A DNA stretch of 64,000 nt from S012-135 sp964423785 (GTDB lineage: Bacteria > Desulfobacterota > Desulfobulbia > Desulfobulbales > S012-135), in NCBI GenBank assembly GCA_964423785.1, contig CAYRGZ010000001.1:1-64000 (forward strand). The letters are read 5' to 3'. The stretch's first letter is position 1, and the number at the start of each line of letters is the position of its first letter. The translations under genes and the position numbers were made by a program. Below, one piece after another: positions 33,618 through 43,027 of this stretch. The notes below the pieces were generated by a model, which worked only from the letters and a program-made list of their open reading frames with translations, was not told the origin of the DNA and searched no databases.

Positions 33618-36482
33618 TTAGATGTTCTCCACGCTGGATCGGTAGAGCCTTGCCAAATCCTCGTCCGATGCGCTTGGCGGCGCGAGCACGGTGCGGCTTA
33701 GCCGGCGCTTGCTTTCCAGCAAGGCGTGCAGGTTCTTGTCGAAGCTGTGCTGGCCGAAGCGTGGATGGATCGCCAGTGGCAGATGCACGTGGACGGTGCG
33801 CATCTGTCCGATCCGGTAAACGCGGTCCGTGCATTGGTCCTCGACCGCAGGATTCCACCAGCGCGTGAGATGGATCACATGATTCGCCGCGGTGAGGGTG
33901 AGGCCCACCCCTCCAGCCTTGGGCGAGAGTAACATCACATCGAACTCCCCTGCGGCACCAGCCTGGAATTCATCGATCCGTGCTTGACGCCGGTGCCCGC
34001 TCACCGTGCCACTGATTCGTAGCGGCGGTCGTGAAAGTCCGTAGCGGCGTTGGAGATACGGAATGAGAACCTCTTGCATGTCGAGGAACTCCACAAAGAG
34101 CAAGGCCTTCTCGCCGGCCTCGGCAATGTCGTCGAGGACCCGCATCGTTGCCGAGAGACGGGCCGAGCGTGCCACGTCGGCATCCGTCAATCCCTCGGCC
34201 CCGAGTTCACCTGCCAGCAAGGAGATCCGCCGCAGCCGGTGCAACACCTCCAGCATCATACCTCGTTGACCTTTACTATGCGCAGCGAGGCGCAGCGCCT
34301 CCTCGTAGGCGGATGCTTGTTCCGGCGGCATCAGTTCCTCGATTACCGATTCGCGTTTCTCCGGGAGGCCGTGAAGATGGTCTTCCTTCATGCGTCGCAA
34401 CATCAGAGGCGGACGGGTATCTCGAGTGAGCTTTCCCGCCAGAGGCGCGGCCGCCTCAGGTGTGTTGAAGGCGGGCTTCTCGTAGTCCTGGTGGAAGTCC
34501 TTGAGTGCGCCAAGAAAACCGGGGCGTATCGCGTCCACGATGGACCAGAGATCGGCCAGTCGGTTTTCCACCGGCGTTCCCGTGAGAGCGAGAGTGAAAT
34601 CGGCCTTTATCGATTTGGCCATTTCCGTCAGCCGGGCCGCTGGATTTTTGATTTTCTGCGCCTCGTCCAGCACCAGCACGCCCCAGTCGACGCTGAGGAA
34701 GATACGAATCCGGTCCCGTAGCGTCTCATAGGTGGTGAGCACCCAGTCGGCCTCGAACAACTTCTGCGTCTGTTCTCGGCGTGTCGCATGTAACAAGCGT
34801 TTGAGATGGGGGCCATACGCCCGTACCAGGATGCCGAGCCCCGGGGAGGCGAGGTGTTTGCGGCTTTCGGCCTCCCAGTTCTTGAGGAGACCCGTGGGGG
34901 CCACCACAAGGAACGGCTTGCGAGGCCAGGCATTACGAGCCATTTGTTCTTGAACCCAGGCGAGAAATCCAAGGGTCTGCAGCGTTTTTCCGAGACCCAT
35001 GTCGTCGGCCAGAAGCGCCCCCGAACTCCCTGAGGCCCAATGGGTTTGGAGCCACTCGAGTCCTTCCGTCTGGTGTGGATAGAGTTGGACCTCGTGCAGC
35101 GGAGCCGGTATGCCGCCTATCTCTCCTCGGCGCGGAACAGGACTGGTTTCGAAACCGAGTTCCTCAAGGTTATCGATGATCACCGGCACCAAGGCCGGGG
35201 CCTGTTTTTCCTTCCCGTCTGATGTGTTCTCCCTGGTGGACTTCGGTGAGCCGCCCACCACCCGCGCGAAGGCCTCCAGCGTCTCGTCGTCAACGAGGAT
35301 TCGTTGGCCGCCGAATTCGATCTCTTGCTCTCCTCGTTCCCGCGCGTTGTGCAATTTTTCGATGATTTTGGGGAGGTCCTTGATCTGCACCTGATAAATG
35401 GCTCCTCCAGCCGGGACGCCGAGGAGGAGATCCTCTGGGGGCAGCCAAGTCTGCCGGGAGGGCATGATATAGGCGCAGACCTTGGGCCGCCATTTACCGA
35501 GGTGCCGCACCCGCGCGCTCAAAAATTCGGGCGTCTCCTGGAAGAGCACTTCGAGGTCGTCTTCCGCAAGGTCGTCGGCGAGACGTTCGGCCAGTATCGC
35601 CTGGGGGTTTGCGGCAAAAGCCCGTTGCTCTACCAGCGGACGGTCCTGGTATTCGCGTACCACCTTCAGAGCCTTGTGCAGGTGTTCGCCGATCACCACG
35701 TACCATCCGCCTTCAACGACGTAGCGACGTTGCGCTACAGGGAGGCGATGGAAGCGCTCGACGAAACTCGCTTGCGGTTCCGGCGGTAAAGATTGGTCGA
35801 AGGGGGTAGGTGGTTCCTCCGATGGTTCCTGCCGCTGGCCCCGGGAAAGCAGCACAGGATGGAAGGTCCCGTTGTCCGTGAAATCGAGGGTAAAGGCGTC
35901 GGAACGCACGATATTCATCGTGCGGAGGTGTTCGTCGATCACCGCATCTGCCGGTAGATGCCGCTTAAGCTCGGCCCAGATGGTGAAACGTTCGTCGAGG
36001 TCCGCCGGCGGCGTTTCGTTGAAGGTATCCATGCCCGTGATCAGGGAGAACAGGGGGTCCAGCAGGGTATACCTCCTGTTTCCCACAGCGAGCAGGGGAC
36101 CCTCTCGCTGCGCTCCCAGTACCGGCCGGCCGTCGTCGGTCAGGAGTTGGTAGTGGAAGCGGAAGCTCGGACTTGAAAGAAGCCCGGCCCCGCGGATACA
36201 GAGCCGGTAAGGGGCGGGGGGCGGGAGTCCCAGGCGTGCGAGCTCTATGGCATCTAGAGCGGCGATCTGAGAGGAGTTCAACACCACCTCTTCGTGTTGC
36301 GTGGTATGCGCGGTCTCGTCCGCGATAAGGGCAAGCAGATGGCCAACGGACGCGGGCCCCCGTTTTCCATGCAACACGGATGCACCCCACTCCTTGATCG
36401 GGACCCTGGAGCCGTCCCCCCTTTCGACCCAAAATCGTACGCTTCCTTGGTCGGATTGCCAATGTAGCCGTAGATCGTTCAT
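33618..36482 (-). CDS. zorD: Zorya type I component ZorD, SNF2-family helicase/nuclease-like effector
   Basis: 954 residues. The N-terminal about 450 residues are Zorya-specific (no recognisable enzyme motif). The C-terminal Snf2 ATPase has HQTEGLEWLQTHW, Walker A DDMGLGKT (493-500), DEAQ (606-609), TGTPVENRLADLWS, SPKAGGVGLTLTAANHVIHL and arginine-finger motif QCTDRVYRIGQ (about 883-893). ATG at 36482 overlaps the zorC stop (TAATG); the frame extends upstream to 36557 within zorC. In Zorya I, ZorD with ZorC is recruited after phage sensing by ZorAB and acts on invading DNA. Last gene of the four-gene operon. Confidence 0.93.
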   Translation of the reverse strand: MNDLRLHWQSDQGSVRFWVERGDGSRVPIKEWGASVLHGKRGPASVGHLLALIADETAHTTQHEEVVLNSSQIAALDAIELARLGLPPPAPYRLCIRGAGLLSSPSFRFHYQLLTDDGRPVLGAQREGPLLAVGNRRYTLLDPLFSLITGMDTFNETPPADLDERFTIWAELKRHLPADAVIDEHLRTMNIVRSDAFTLDFTDNGTFHPVLLSRGQRQEPSEEPPTPFDQSLPPEPQASFVERFHRLPVAQRRYVVEGGWYVVIGEHLHKALKVVREYQDRPLVEQRAFAANPQAILAERLADDLAEDDLEVLFQETPEFLSARVRHLGKWRPKVCAYIMPSRQTWLPPEDLLLGVPAGGAIYQVQIKDLPKIIEKLHNARERGEQEIEFGGQRILVDDETLEAFARVVGGSPKSTRENTSDGKEKQAPALVPVIIDNLEELGFETSPVPRRGEIGGIPAPLHEVQLYPHQTEGLEWLQTHWASGSSGALLADDMGLGKTLQTLGFLAWVQEQMARNAWPRKPFLVVAPTGLLKNWEAESRKHLASPGLGILVRAYGPHLKRLLHATRREQTQKLFEADWVLTTYETLRDRIRIFLSVDWGVLVLDEAQKIKNPAARLTEMAKSIKADFTLALTGTPVENRLADLWSIVDAIRPGFLGALKDFHQDYEKPAFNTPEAAAPLAGKLTRDTRPPLMLRRMKEDHLHGLPEKRESVIEELMPPEQASAYEEALRLAAHSKGQRGMMLEVLHRLRRISLLAGELGAEGLTDADVARSARLSATMRVLDDIAEAGEKALLFVEFLDMQEVLIPYLQRRYGLSRPPLRISGTVSGHRRQARIDEFQAGAAGEFDVMLLSPKAGGVGLTLTAANHVIHLTRWWNPAVEDQCTDRVYRIGQMRTVHVHLPLAIHPRFGQHSFDKNLHALLESKRRLSRTVLAPPSASDEDLARLYRSSVENI

Positions 36483-37921
36483 TATGGCATCAGCATCCGG
36501 TGCCACATACGGATACCGGTATTCCGGCGGATGAGATCGGCGAGGGTCGCTTGCCACCTGCCGTTCTCGGCGCCGTGGTGCACTCCTTCGTGGTCGGCCC
36601 CTAGGATGAGGTCCTCGCGGCTGTATTCACGCCGATAAGGACTCGGAATATATCGATCTGGCCCCCCTTCGTCCACCCAAACGCGGTATTTCCCCATGTG
36701 GTTCCATTCGGTGATGACCAGGTTTCCGACACGCAGCAGCAGCGCCGCATGATCGGCCTGGATGCCGGGGCCGCGTTTGAGTCGCCCGTATCGGTTGGAG
36801 TCCCCCCCGAGCATCCGGCTCGCTTCGGGCACGATTTTAGGGTGTAAGACGACCCAGGCATCCCGGATATGGCCGGCCCGCAGATAAGCGGTCCAGAAAG
36901 CCTTACGGTACTTCCAGTGCCGCCTTGCGGTCTCGTCCGTCCTGGCTACGTACTCCAGCAGAAGAAAAAAGTCGTCCAAGGTTTCCTTTACCAGCCAACT
37001 CTGCACGACCGCTCGTGCTTCGCTCGAGACGCCCACCCATCCTCCAGCCCCGAGCCGTGGGTCTCCGAAATAGGCGAGCACGAACTCCTTGATCTGTTTT
37101 CGAAAGGGGTCTGGAAGGGTGCGTCGGGTGAAGGGCAGGAGTAAAGCGTGGGCTAGGCCGACCTTGAGGGCAGGCTGCTTGAAACGCAGTTCGTTCCCCG
37201 CAGCATTGGGAACCAGCGCAAAGGCAAGAAGCCTTTCGAGACGCTCCAGTCCGAAGTCGGCAAGACCCAGGCGCTGCTCGCAAAGGGCAAGGCCCCGCTC
37301 GAAGGCGGCCTCCACCAAACCCTGGCGGGAGAGGTGCCCAGTCAAGGTGGCTGCGGCGAGGTGTTTGTCGATCGAGGCCGTGCTGTCCAGAAGTTCGGTA
37401 ATCAGTTTTTCTGGAGCGTCAGCGGCAAGAATGCCGAAACGTTCGTCCGCCTCGACGAGTCTCCTGCAACGCCGTTGTGTAGAGCCCGCGAGGAGCGTAC
37501 GCACCCTCGAACGGACCGGATCGAAGATAGACGTTCCACGTGGATAGGCCTTCAGGAAGGCCTGGCAAAGGGCGATGATAACGTCAGGGATGGCTTCCTG
37601 GGTGACACGCTCAAGGTACGCTCGCAACAGTGACTCGTGTAGAGCAAGGGGATGTTGTCCATTCCAGTTTTCGAAGATTACCCAGGCCGCGAGACGCAGC
37701 TCCAGCCGGCTGAAATCTTGAAGGGACCTCTTTCGCTGTGCCACATCCTGCAACATCCGCCAAATTTCGTCCAGGTCCTGCCGAGAAGGGATCCTTACGG
37801 GGACTTCGGAAAACTGCGCGATGATCTGTTGGTGGGCCTGGGCGAGCTTTTTCGGCTCCCTGGGGACCGGTTCTCGGAATGGGAGACGCCAGTAGTGTAG
37901 TTGCTCCTTCAAGCTCGTCAC
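36482..37921 (-). CDS. zorC: Zorya type I component ZorC, EH-signature protein
   Basis: 479 residues, largely helical. The C-terminal EH-signature region contains LVITEWNHMGKYRVWVDEGG and ILGADHEGVHHGAENGRWQA; the Glu and His for which the signature is named are likely in ITEW and HHG. Known role: DNA-binding partner of ZorD in the effector arm. The start overlaps the zorB stop by ATGA, and the stop overlaps zorD by TAATG. No frameshift or internal stop. Confidence 0.9.
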   Translation of the reverse strand: MTSLKEQLHYWRLPFREPVPREPKKLAQAHQQIIAQFSEVPVRIPSRQDLDEIWRMLQDVAQRKRSLQDFSRLELRLAAWVIFENWNGQHPLALHESLLRAYLERVTQEAIPDVIIALCQAFLKAYPRGTSIFDPVRSRVRTLLAGSTQRRCRRLVEADERFGILAADAPEKLITELLDSTASIDKHLAAATLTGHLSRQGLVEAAFERGLALCEQRLGLADFGLERLERLLAFALVPNAAGNELRFKQPALKVGLAHALLLPFTRRTLPDPFRKQIKEFVLAYFGDPRLGAGGWVGVSSEARAVVQSWLVKETLDDFFLLLEYVARTDETARRHWKYRKAFWTAYLRAGHIRDAWVVLHPKIVPEASRMLGGDSNRYGRLKRGPGIQADHAALLLRVGNLVITEWNHMGKYRVWVDEGGPDRYIPSPYRREYSREDLILGADHEGVHHGAENGRWQATLADLIRRNTGIRMWHRMLMP

Positions 37922-38721
37922 AATCGTTTTTCCAGCTGTCGTATCACGGTGAGATCGGTACGAGGAGGTGTCATGATGAACCGTAGGTCGATGCGACGAT
38001 TGGCCGCATCGGGAGTCGGTACCGGGTGGGGATGGCGTGGTCGCCCTTCCCCATAGCCGACGACACCGAATACCGGGAACCCATTCTGGTTCCGAAGCTC
38101 AGCAAGAGTTGGTTGCATGGCCAACACCATGGTGCGGTAGGTATACATGGCGCGTTGGGCTGAGAGGTCCCAATTGTCGCGATAGCGTCCCCTCGTATAA
38201 GGGACATTGTCGGTATGGCCCTCAATGAAGACTGATTCCAACCTGCCCGCGTAGCGTTCGTCACATCTTTGTGGAGGAGTTGGTGCCGCCGCGTAACATG
38301 GGAGGATATCTTCGAGAACCGCAGCGATTACGGCCAATTTGCGCTTTTCAGGAGGCGGCAGTTCAGCTTTTCCACTCGGGAAGTGGATCGCCTGTTCGGT
38401 CAGGTGCAAGATGCCGTGCTCGGTGTCTACCTCCACCTGAATTCCTTGGGCCTCTAGTCGATGGCGAATGAGGCTCAACATATCGGCACGAAGGGCTCGG
38501 GTATTGGTCATATACTCAAGAGTTTTCGCCAATCGATCCCGCTCCTGCATCGTTTTGGCCGTCTCTTTTTCGTGCATGGCGGTCGCCCTTTGAAAGCTTA
38601 GAACAAAGGCCATGAGAGTAATAATGAAGATAAAGAGCAGTGAAGCCATCAAGTCGCTGATAGATATGAAGTAGTTTGCCTCTTCGCCTTCTGATAATGT
38701 TTGCTCCACGACTTCCTTCAT
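37918..38721 (-). CDS. zorB: Zorya component ZorB, MotB-like proton-channel stator subunit with OmpA domain
   Basis: 267 residues. The single helix DLMASLLFIFIITLMAFVLS begins with Asp23, the expected proton-binding residue. Then comes a coiled linker, and a C-terminal OmpA-like peptidoglycan-binding domain (about 125-255: IHFPSGKAELPPPEKRKLAV, FIEGHTDNVPYTRGRYRDNW, DLSAQRAMYTYRTM, VVGYGEGRP). The fold matches MotB/ZorB, which with ZorA forms an envelope motor that senses infection. Overlaps zorA and zorC by ATGA. Confidence 0.93.
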   Translation of the reverse strand: MKEVVEQTLSEGEEANYFISISDLMASLLFIFIITLMAFVLSFQRATAMHEKETAKTMQERDRLAKTLEYMTNTRALRADMLSLIRHRLEAQGIQVEVDTEHGILHLTEQAIHFPSGKAELPPPEKRKLAVIAAVLEDILPCYAAAPTPPQRCDERYAGRLESVFIEGHTDNVPYTRGRYRDNWDLSAQRAMYTYRTMVLAMQPTLAELRNQNGFPVFGVVGYGEGRPRHPHPVPTPDAANRRIDLRFIMTPPRTDLTVIRQLEKRL

Positions 38722-40496
38722 CGCTCAGTCCTCTGAATGGGCCATTGTCGCTGCCAGTCCAGTTTCGACACGGTTTGCTGCAAACGCGAGACCGCCTCAG
38801 TGAGATCCTCGCCTCCATCTCCAATCTCTTTGGCAACCCCAGCCAGCGTGGAGCTGATTTCCGCCATATAGCCACTCACCTTCGCCAAGAATTCTTCCCC
38901 TGCCTGGTGATAACCGTCCAACCATTCTTGCAATTCCCGGAAGGTGTGGGCCAAGGATTCGTCCACTTTGTCGAAACGGGCCTCATAGTTTTGCCAATTG
39001 GCCGTGAGTTGGTCTGCAATCTGCCGATAATCCTGCACAGCCCTTGCGATGGAGCCTGCCGCCTGCTCCACTTCCTTAACGACTTCCCGGGCTTGGTTGA
39101 CCGCCCCCTGGGCCTTTTCCGCTGCCTCGCAAAAAGCGGCAGCCGTCCGCTCCAGTGTGCCGTGAGACCGTTTACTGGAGGCGATCAGTTGATCAAGGTA
39201 CTCCATGAGTTCCGTGGCGTTGCTCAGAACCGCTTGGATATCATCTGCGGAGTTGGAAAGATTGCCTACCGTTTCTTTGAACGTTTCGGTGGTTTTGTCG
39301 AGTTCCTCGGCCATCCTACCCACGGAGGCATCAAGCCGGGAGAACATTTTTTCGACCGAATCCGTGAATTCCTTCCGCAGTGTTGTAGCACTTTCCTCAA
39401 GGAGTTCGGCCATGCTTTGCGCAGAGTCTTCGGATTGCCGACGCATCTGCTCTTGTTGCTCGGTTACCGTTTCGATCTGCCGGGTAAGTATGGTCGAGAG
39501 GCCTTTGATGGTATCGGCCAGATCATGAAGTTCCTCCCCAGCGATTCCGTGGAGAGCCGTTATGAACTCGGTGGACAAGGTGCGCAAGCTCTCCTCGTCG
39601 GCCTGGGCTTGCTGGCGGCCAAATTCCTCGACCGCTTTCCACACCTTGTCGAGAGCCTTTGTTAATGGCGCAGTTACCGAAGCGTCTAACGTGCCAGGCA
39701 TGGCGCTGGCGATGGCCTTCTCTAGAGATTCCTTGAGCTGGAAAGAAAGTTGTTCGGTGAACTGCTCCAACACCAACGATTGCTGTCGGCTTTGGCTCAG
39801 CATGTTCTGACTCAGCTGCTCAAGGGTGATTCTGCGTAGGCGCTTGTGCAGACCACTCACCCATTCCTGACGTAATCTACCAAAACGGTATAATCGGCGC
39901 TTCTCGAACCCCGAAAAGAGAAGCGATGTGATGAGTCCAACGATGGAGGTCAAGAAGGCCAACGAGGCTCCTCCCAGCAGGTGTTGCAAGGCTACGTGCG
40001 CCAGTTGCGGCTTTGCGAGACCATTGCCAGCGAGATGAATACCCCCAGCAAGGCCCACGAATGTTCCCAGAATACCGACACCGGTTAAGAGGTTGGGAAG
40101 CGCATTGTAATATCGAAGATTGATCTGACTGCGCAACAGAGCATCCTCGGAGAAGAAGGCCGCTGCGCTCTGGGAATGGTAGATCACGGTTTCAGGATCG
40201 ACCGCCGTTGGAAATAGCAAGGTCTCCCTGAACTCATTCCATGAATTCCGTAAAAAATCCATTTTGCTAATACTTTCATCTAATTCATGGAATCGTATAG
40301 CCATGTCATTCGCATCATCAAATTTTTCAAGTATGCTATTTGCTTCTCTCATGCAATGAAGAATAGGGTCGAAGATGTTTTTGAATCGCCAACGTGAATA
40401 GATAAACCATAAAAATATAATAATACAAAATATTAGGATGCCCCATAGAGAGGTGACTGCTCTCGCAAGAAAATCGATGATGTCGAGGAAAATCAT
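38718..40496 (-). CDS. zorA: Zorya component ZorA, MotA/ExbB-like motor with long coiled-coil tail
   Basis: 592 residues. An N-terminal helix (about 8-32) leads into a MotA/ExbB core with NALPNLLTGVGILGTFVGLA and LGGASLAFLTSIVGLITSLL (about 128-205). About 360 residues of continuous heptad-like coiled coil follow, forming the cytoplasmic tail that signals to the effectors. The tail is intermediate in length compared with characterised ZorA proteins, as I recall them. The first about 80 codons are clearly AT-rich relative to the rest of the gene. A 374-bp space upstream would hold the operon promoter. Confidence 0.93.
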   Translation of the reverse strand: MIFLDIIDFLARAVTSLWGILIFCIIIFLWFIYSRWRFKNIFDPILHCMREANSILEKFDDANDMAIRFHELDESISKMDFLRNSWNEFRETLLFPTAVDPETVIYHSQSAAAFFSEDALLRSQINLRYYNALPNLLTGVGILGTFVGLAGGIHLAGNGLAKPQLAHVALQHLLGGASLAFLTSIVGLITSLLFSGFEKRRLYRFGRLRQEWVSGLHKRLRRITLEQLSQNMLSQSRQQSLVLEQFTEQLSFQLKESLEKAIASAMPGTLDASVTAPLTKALDKVWKAVEEFGRQQAQADEESLRTLSTEFITALHGIAGEELHDLADTIKGLSTILTRQIETVTEQQEQMRRQSEDSAQSMAELLEESATTLRKEFTDSVEKMFSRLDASVGRMAEELDKTTETFKETVGNLSNSADDIQAVLSNATELMEYLDQLIASSKRSHGTLERTAAAFCEAAEKAQGAVNQAREVVKEVEQAAGSIARAVQDYRQIADQLTANWQNYEARFDKVDESLAHTFRELQEWLDGYHQAGEEFLAKVSGYMAEISSTLAGVAKEIGDGGEDLTEAVSRLQQTVSKLDWQRQWPIQRTER

Positions 40497-40792
40497 ACCG
40501 TCAGTCCGTAAACTTTCACGTTGTCGGCTATCCGATGGGCGGCTGGGTTCGACAGTTCCAGCTAGTCCTGGGTTTTCGGCCGAAAATCAAGACCCCGGCG
40601 CAATCCCGCTTCTGGCGTGGGGTTCGGCTGGCACGATTTTTTCGCGTGTGCCTACGTCATTGCACCTGTTTTCTGCACTCGGTCATTCGCTCCGCTCACC
40701 ACCTGCTGAATCCCGAAAACCCGCTTGGGGAGCGGGATTGCGAGCGATTTGAGCAAGCTGACCGCCCCCTTGGGCAGCTCGTTTGCCTGAAT
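40497..40792. promoter_or_regulatory. Upstream region of the Zorya operon
   Basis: About 300 bp without a supported gene between zorA and the insertion-sequence debris. It must contain the zorA promoter, but no clear -35/-10 pair is seen on the minus strand. It contains the 26-nt segment (40679-40704) nearly identical to part of repeat R7, and imperfect CCGAAAA/TTTTCGG complementarity near 40575-40590. Confidence 0.35.
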
Positions 40793-40840
40793 TGCGTATT
40801 CCGATGAAAATGATCACCCATTCCGACGAAATCGATCACC
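40793..40840 (-). mobile_element. IS21-family terminal end with tandem sub-terminal repeats
   Basis: Begins with TG on the plus strand and has two tandem copies of about 22 bp: ATTCCGATGAAAATGATCAC and ATTCCGACGAAATCGATCAC, each followed by C(C/G). This is the repeated-end structure of IS21 elements. Together with the IstB-like 3' part of the adjacent chimeric gene it marks the remains of an IS21 copy. The opposite IS21 end is not seen. Confidence 0.6.
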
Positions 40841-40870
40841 GTGCGGAGCGAAGCGGCGCTGGTGGAAAAA

Positions 40871-42660
40871 TCATACCGTCAAGTGATCGTTTTCAGCAAG
40901 TGGCGACCGTATCTTCCGTTGTGAGTCTCCCTTGAGTTTCAGCCGATGGGCGTTGTGAATGATCCGGTCAAGGATAGCATCGGCGAGAGTGGGGTCTGGT
41001 ATGCGCTGGTGCCACTCGGCCACCGGTACCTGGGTCACCAGGGCGGTGGAGTTCACGTTGTAGCGATCATCGAAAATTTCAAGGAGATCCCTTGCCTGGG
41101 CGGCTGAGAGTGGATCTCGCAGCCAGTCGTCGATGATGAGGAGGTTGAACTTGGCCAGTGTGTTGAGCAGCTTTGGGTAGGACCCGTCGGCGTGACTCTG
41201 GGTCAGCTCCTGGATGAGTCGCGATGTCCGGGCATACCGGACGGTGAGTCCTTGGCGGCAGGCGGCCTGGCGTTCCATCATGCGCTCCAGCAAGAGGGCC
41301 AGGACGCAGATTTTCACATGGGCCTCGATACGCCGGGGAAGCCAGTGGTAGACCGGCATGATCTTCAGCTGGGTGCGCTTGAGCGACCGAAAACACCGCT
41401 CGATCACCATGAGCGAGCGGTAGCCTGTGGCCGCATCCTCCACCGTGAGCGTGGGGTCGTTGGTTTCAACCACCCACTTGCCGTCGTACCGCTTCGCATC
41501 CTGGACCGCTTTGCGGTCAATCCGGAGCTTGCCCTTGTCGGTCACCGTGAGATAGGGACCGAAGCGGCGGGAGGCCAGCAGCTCCACCGCCCACTTGCGG
41601 GAGGCATCCCGGTCCTTGTGCCGGGCGAGCTCTTCTTCGAGCAGATGGACGATCTCCGCCCGGTGCTCCTGCTGCCGCTTGGCCTCCTGCGGGTTGAAGC
41701 ACAGGACGTAACGCTTGCCTGTGCTCACGACGACTTCCTTGGCGAACAGGTTCTCGCTGATCTTCCGGTACCGGCCCGGGGCGGAGAGGACTTCGTCTCC
41801 GATCTCCTTGACGCTGCGCATCCGGCTGGCCAGGAGATAGGTGCCGCACGCCTTGGCGAGTTCCTTGCGGTTCCCCGCCGAGTTCATGCCGGCGTCGGCC
41901 ACGAACAAGGCCCGTCCCAGGTTCCAGCCGCGCAGGTCCTTCTTGACGGTTTCGACCGTCGTGAAATCGGACGTATTGCCGGGGAACACCCAACTCTTGA
42001 CCGGGAACCCCTCGCGGGTGACAGCCAGGGCCACGACCACCTGGGGCGCCCAGAAGCCCTCCTTGGCATGACCATACCGGCGCAGTTCGTCTTCCTCGTC
42101 CACCATGAACGAGACCGTGGTGGTGTCGTAGAAGATCACGTCCACGGTGAGGTTCATCAGGTTTGCAACCTGAAAGAAGATCTCCCGCTCGATCTCGGCC
42201 GCATGCTCGGCCAGTACGTTCATGGCCTCGTACATCTGCCGCAGCTTCAGGTCCTGACACTCCGGCAAGTACACCGTATCGAGCCACCGCTCCCAGACGC
42301 CGAGCTTCGATTCCGGCTGACAGAGCCGATTGGCCACCATGGCCAAGAGCGCCTTGTCGTACGGCACGTTCTTGCTCCGGGAAAGCCGACGTATGGTCTT
42401 GCCGATACCGAGGCGTTCCCAGAGGACCGCCGTAGCCACGACCGTGCCGTACTCCAGGGTCCTCTTGAGCTTGACGTCCTTGGGCAGGCAGCCCGCTCGC
42501 AGTCCTCGTCCTTGGCAGGGTCGATCACCTCGACACCGCAGACCCGGGCGATGGAGCGGCAAAGCCGGACCAAGGCCTCGCGGTCCAACTGATCGGCGCG
42601 GCCGAAGTTGCGGAACTTTCTATCCGGTTGAAACGACGAGAAAAAATTTCGCGGCCCCAT
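40871..42660 (-). pseudogene. Chimeric transposase: IS1634-family body fused in frame to IstB C-terminus
   Basis: The uninterrupted frame 42562-40871 encodes 563 residues. Residues 30-432 match an IS1634/IS4-type DDE transposase (DVIFYDTTTVSFMVDEEDEL, FPVKSWVFPGNTSDFTTVET, FVADAGMNS, VIERCFRSLKRTQLKIMPVY). From about residue 434, near nucleotide 41263, it switches to the IS21 helper ATPase IstB: AACRQGLTVRYARTSRLIQE, LLIIDDW, STALVTQVPVAEWH, DPTLADAILDRIIHNAHRL. IstB's Walker A is missing. The IS1634 N-terminus continues in another frame (FGRADQLDREALVRLCRSIA, up to 42660), so there is also a frameshift and a 5' deletion. Not expected to be functional. Confidence 0.85.
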
Positions 42661-42674
42661 AAAAGTCGACCTAC

Positions 42675-42710
42675 AAACCGAAAACTCTGGCCAAACCGAA
42701 AACTCCGGCC
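42675..42710. repeat. 18-bp tandem duplication
   Basis: Two adjacent 18-bp units starting AAACCGAAAACT with a single T/C difference, in the debris upstream of the chimeric transposase. Probably slippage or IS-end debris. Confidence 0.6.
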
Positions 42711-42727
42711 GGACAAGGACAAAGTAT

Positions 42728-42762
42728 AGCCCCTCTCGGTGATACCGGAAGGGGCTTTTTTT
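42728..42762 (+). terminator. Rho-independent terminator-like hairpin
   Basis: AGCCCCT (42728-42734) pairs with AGGGGCT (42750-42756), with an inner CGGT/ACCG pairing, followed by a T-run to 42762 on the plus strand. No plus-strand gene ends here now, so it may be left from deleted element DNA or insulate the island end. Confidence 0.65.
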
Positions 42763-42774
42763 GGTTTTCGTGCC

Positions 42775-42803
42775 GTAAAAAGTGGGGACAGAGTGGGGAC
42801 TGG
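42775..42803 (+). repeat. 29-bp island-internal direct repeat, right copy
   Basis: Identical to 31030-31058, located 58 bp inside the intact tRNA. A third GGGGAC unit follows directly. Placement at both inner ends suggests recombinase arm sites or an alternative recombination site. Confidence 0.6.
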
Positions 42804-42860
42804 GGACCGAAAAGGCGAAAAGTCCTTAGCGGAATAGGGCTGCTAACTCCTTGATTTTAT

Positions 42861-42937
<77 letters not shown>

Positions 42938-43027
42938 GCGTCGGTCGGCAGTGCAGGACGACGAAACGCTCAACTACTAGCACGCCGCCGGGGAATTTGC
43001 AACTGCAAGCATCGCCGGCGTGGAAGA

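Noticed and set aside
33618..40496. Type II or III Zorya, or a new Zorya subtype
   Set aside because: Gene content is ZorA, ZorB, EH-signature ZorC and Snf2 ZorD, which defines type I; no HNH ZorE or ZorF/ZorG is present.
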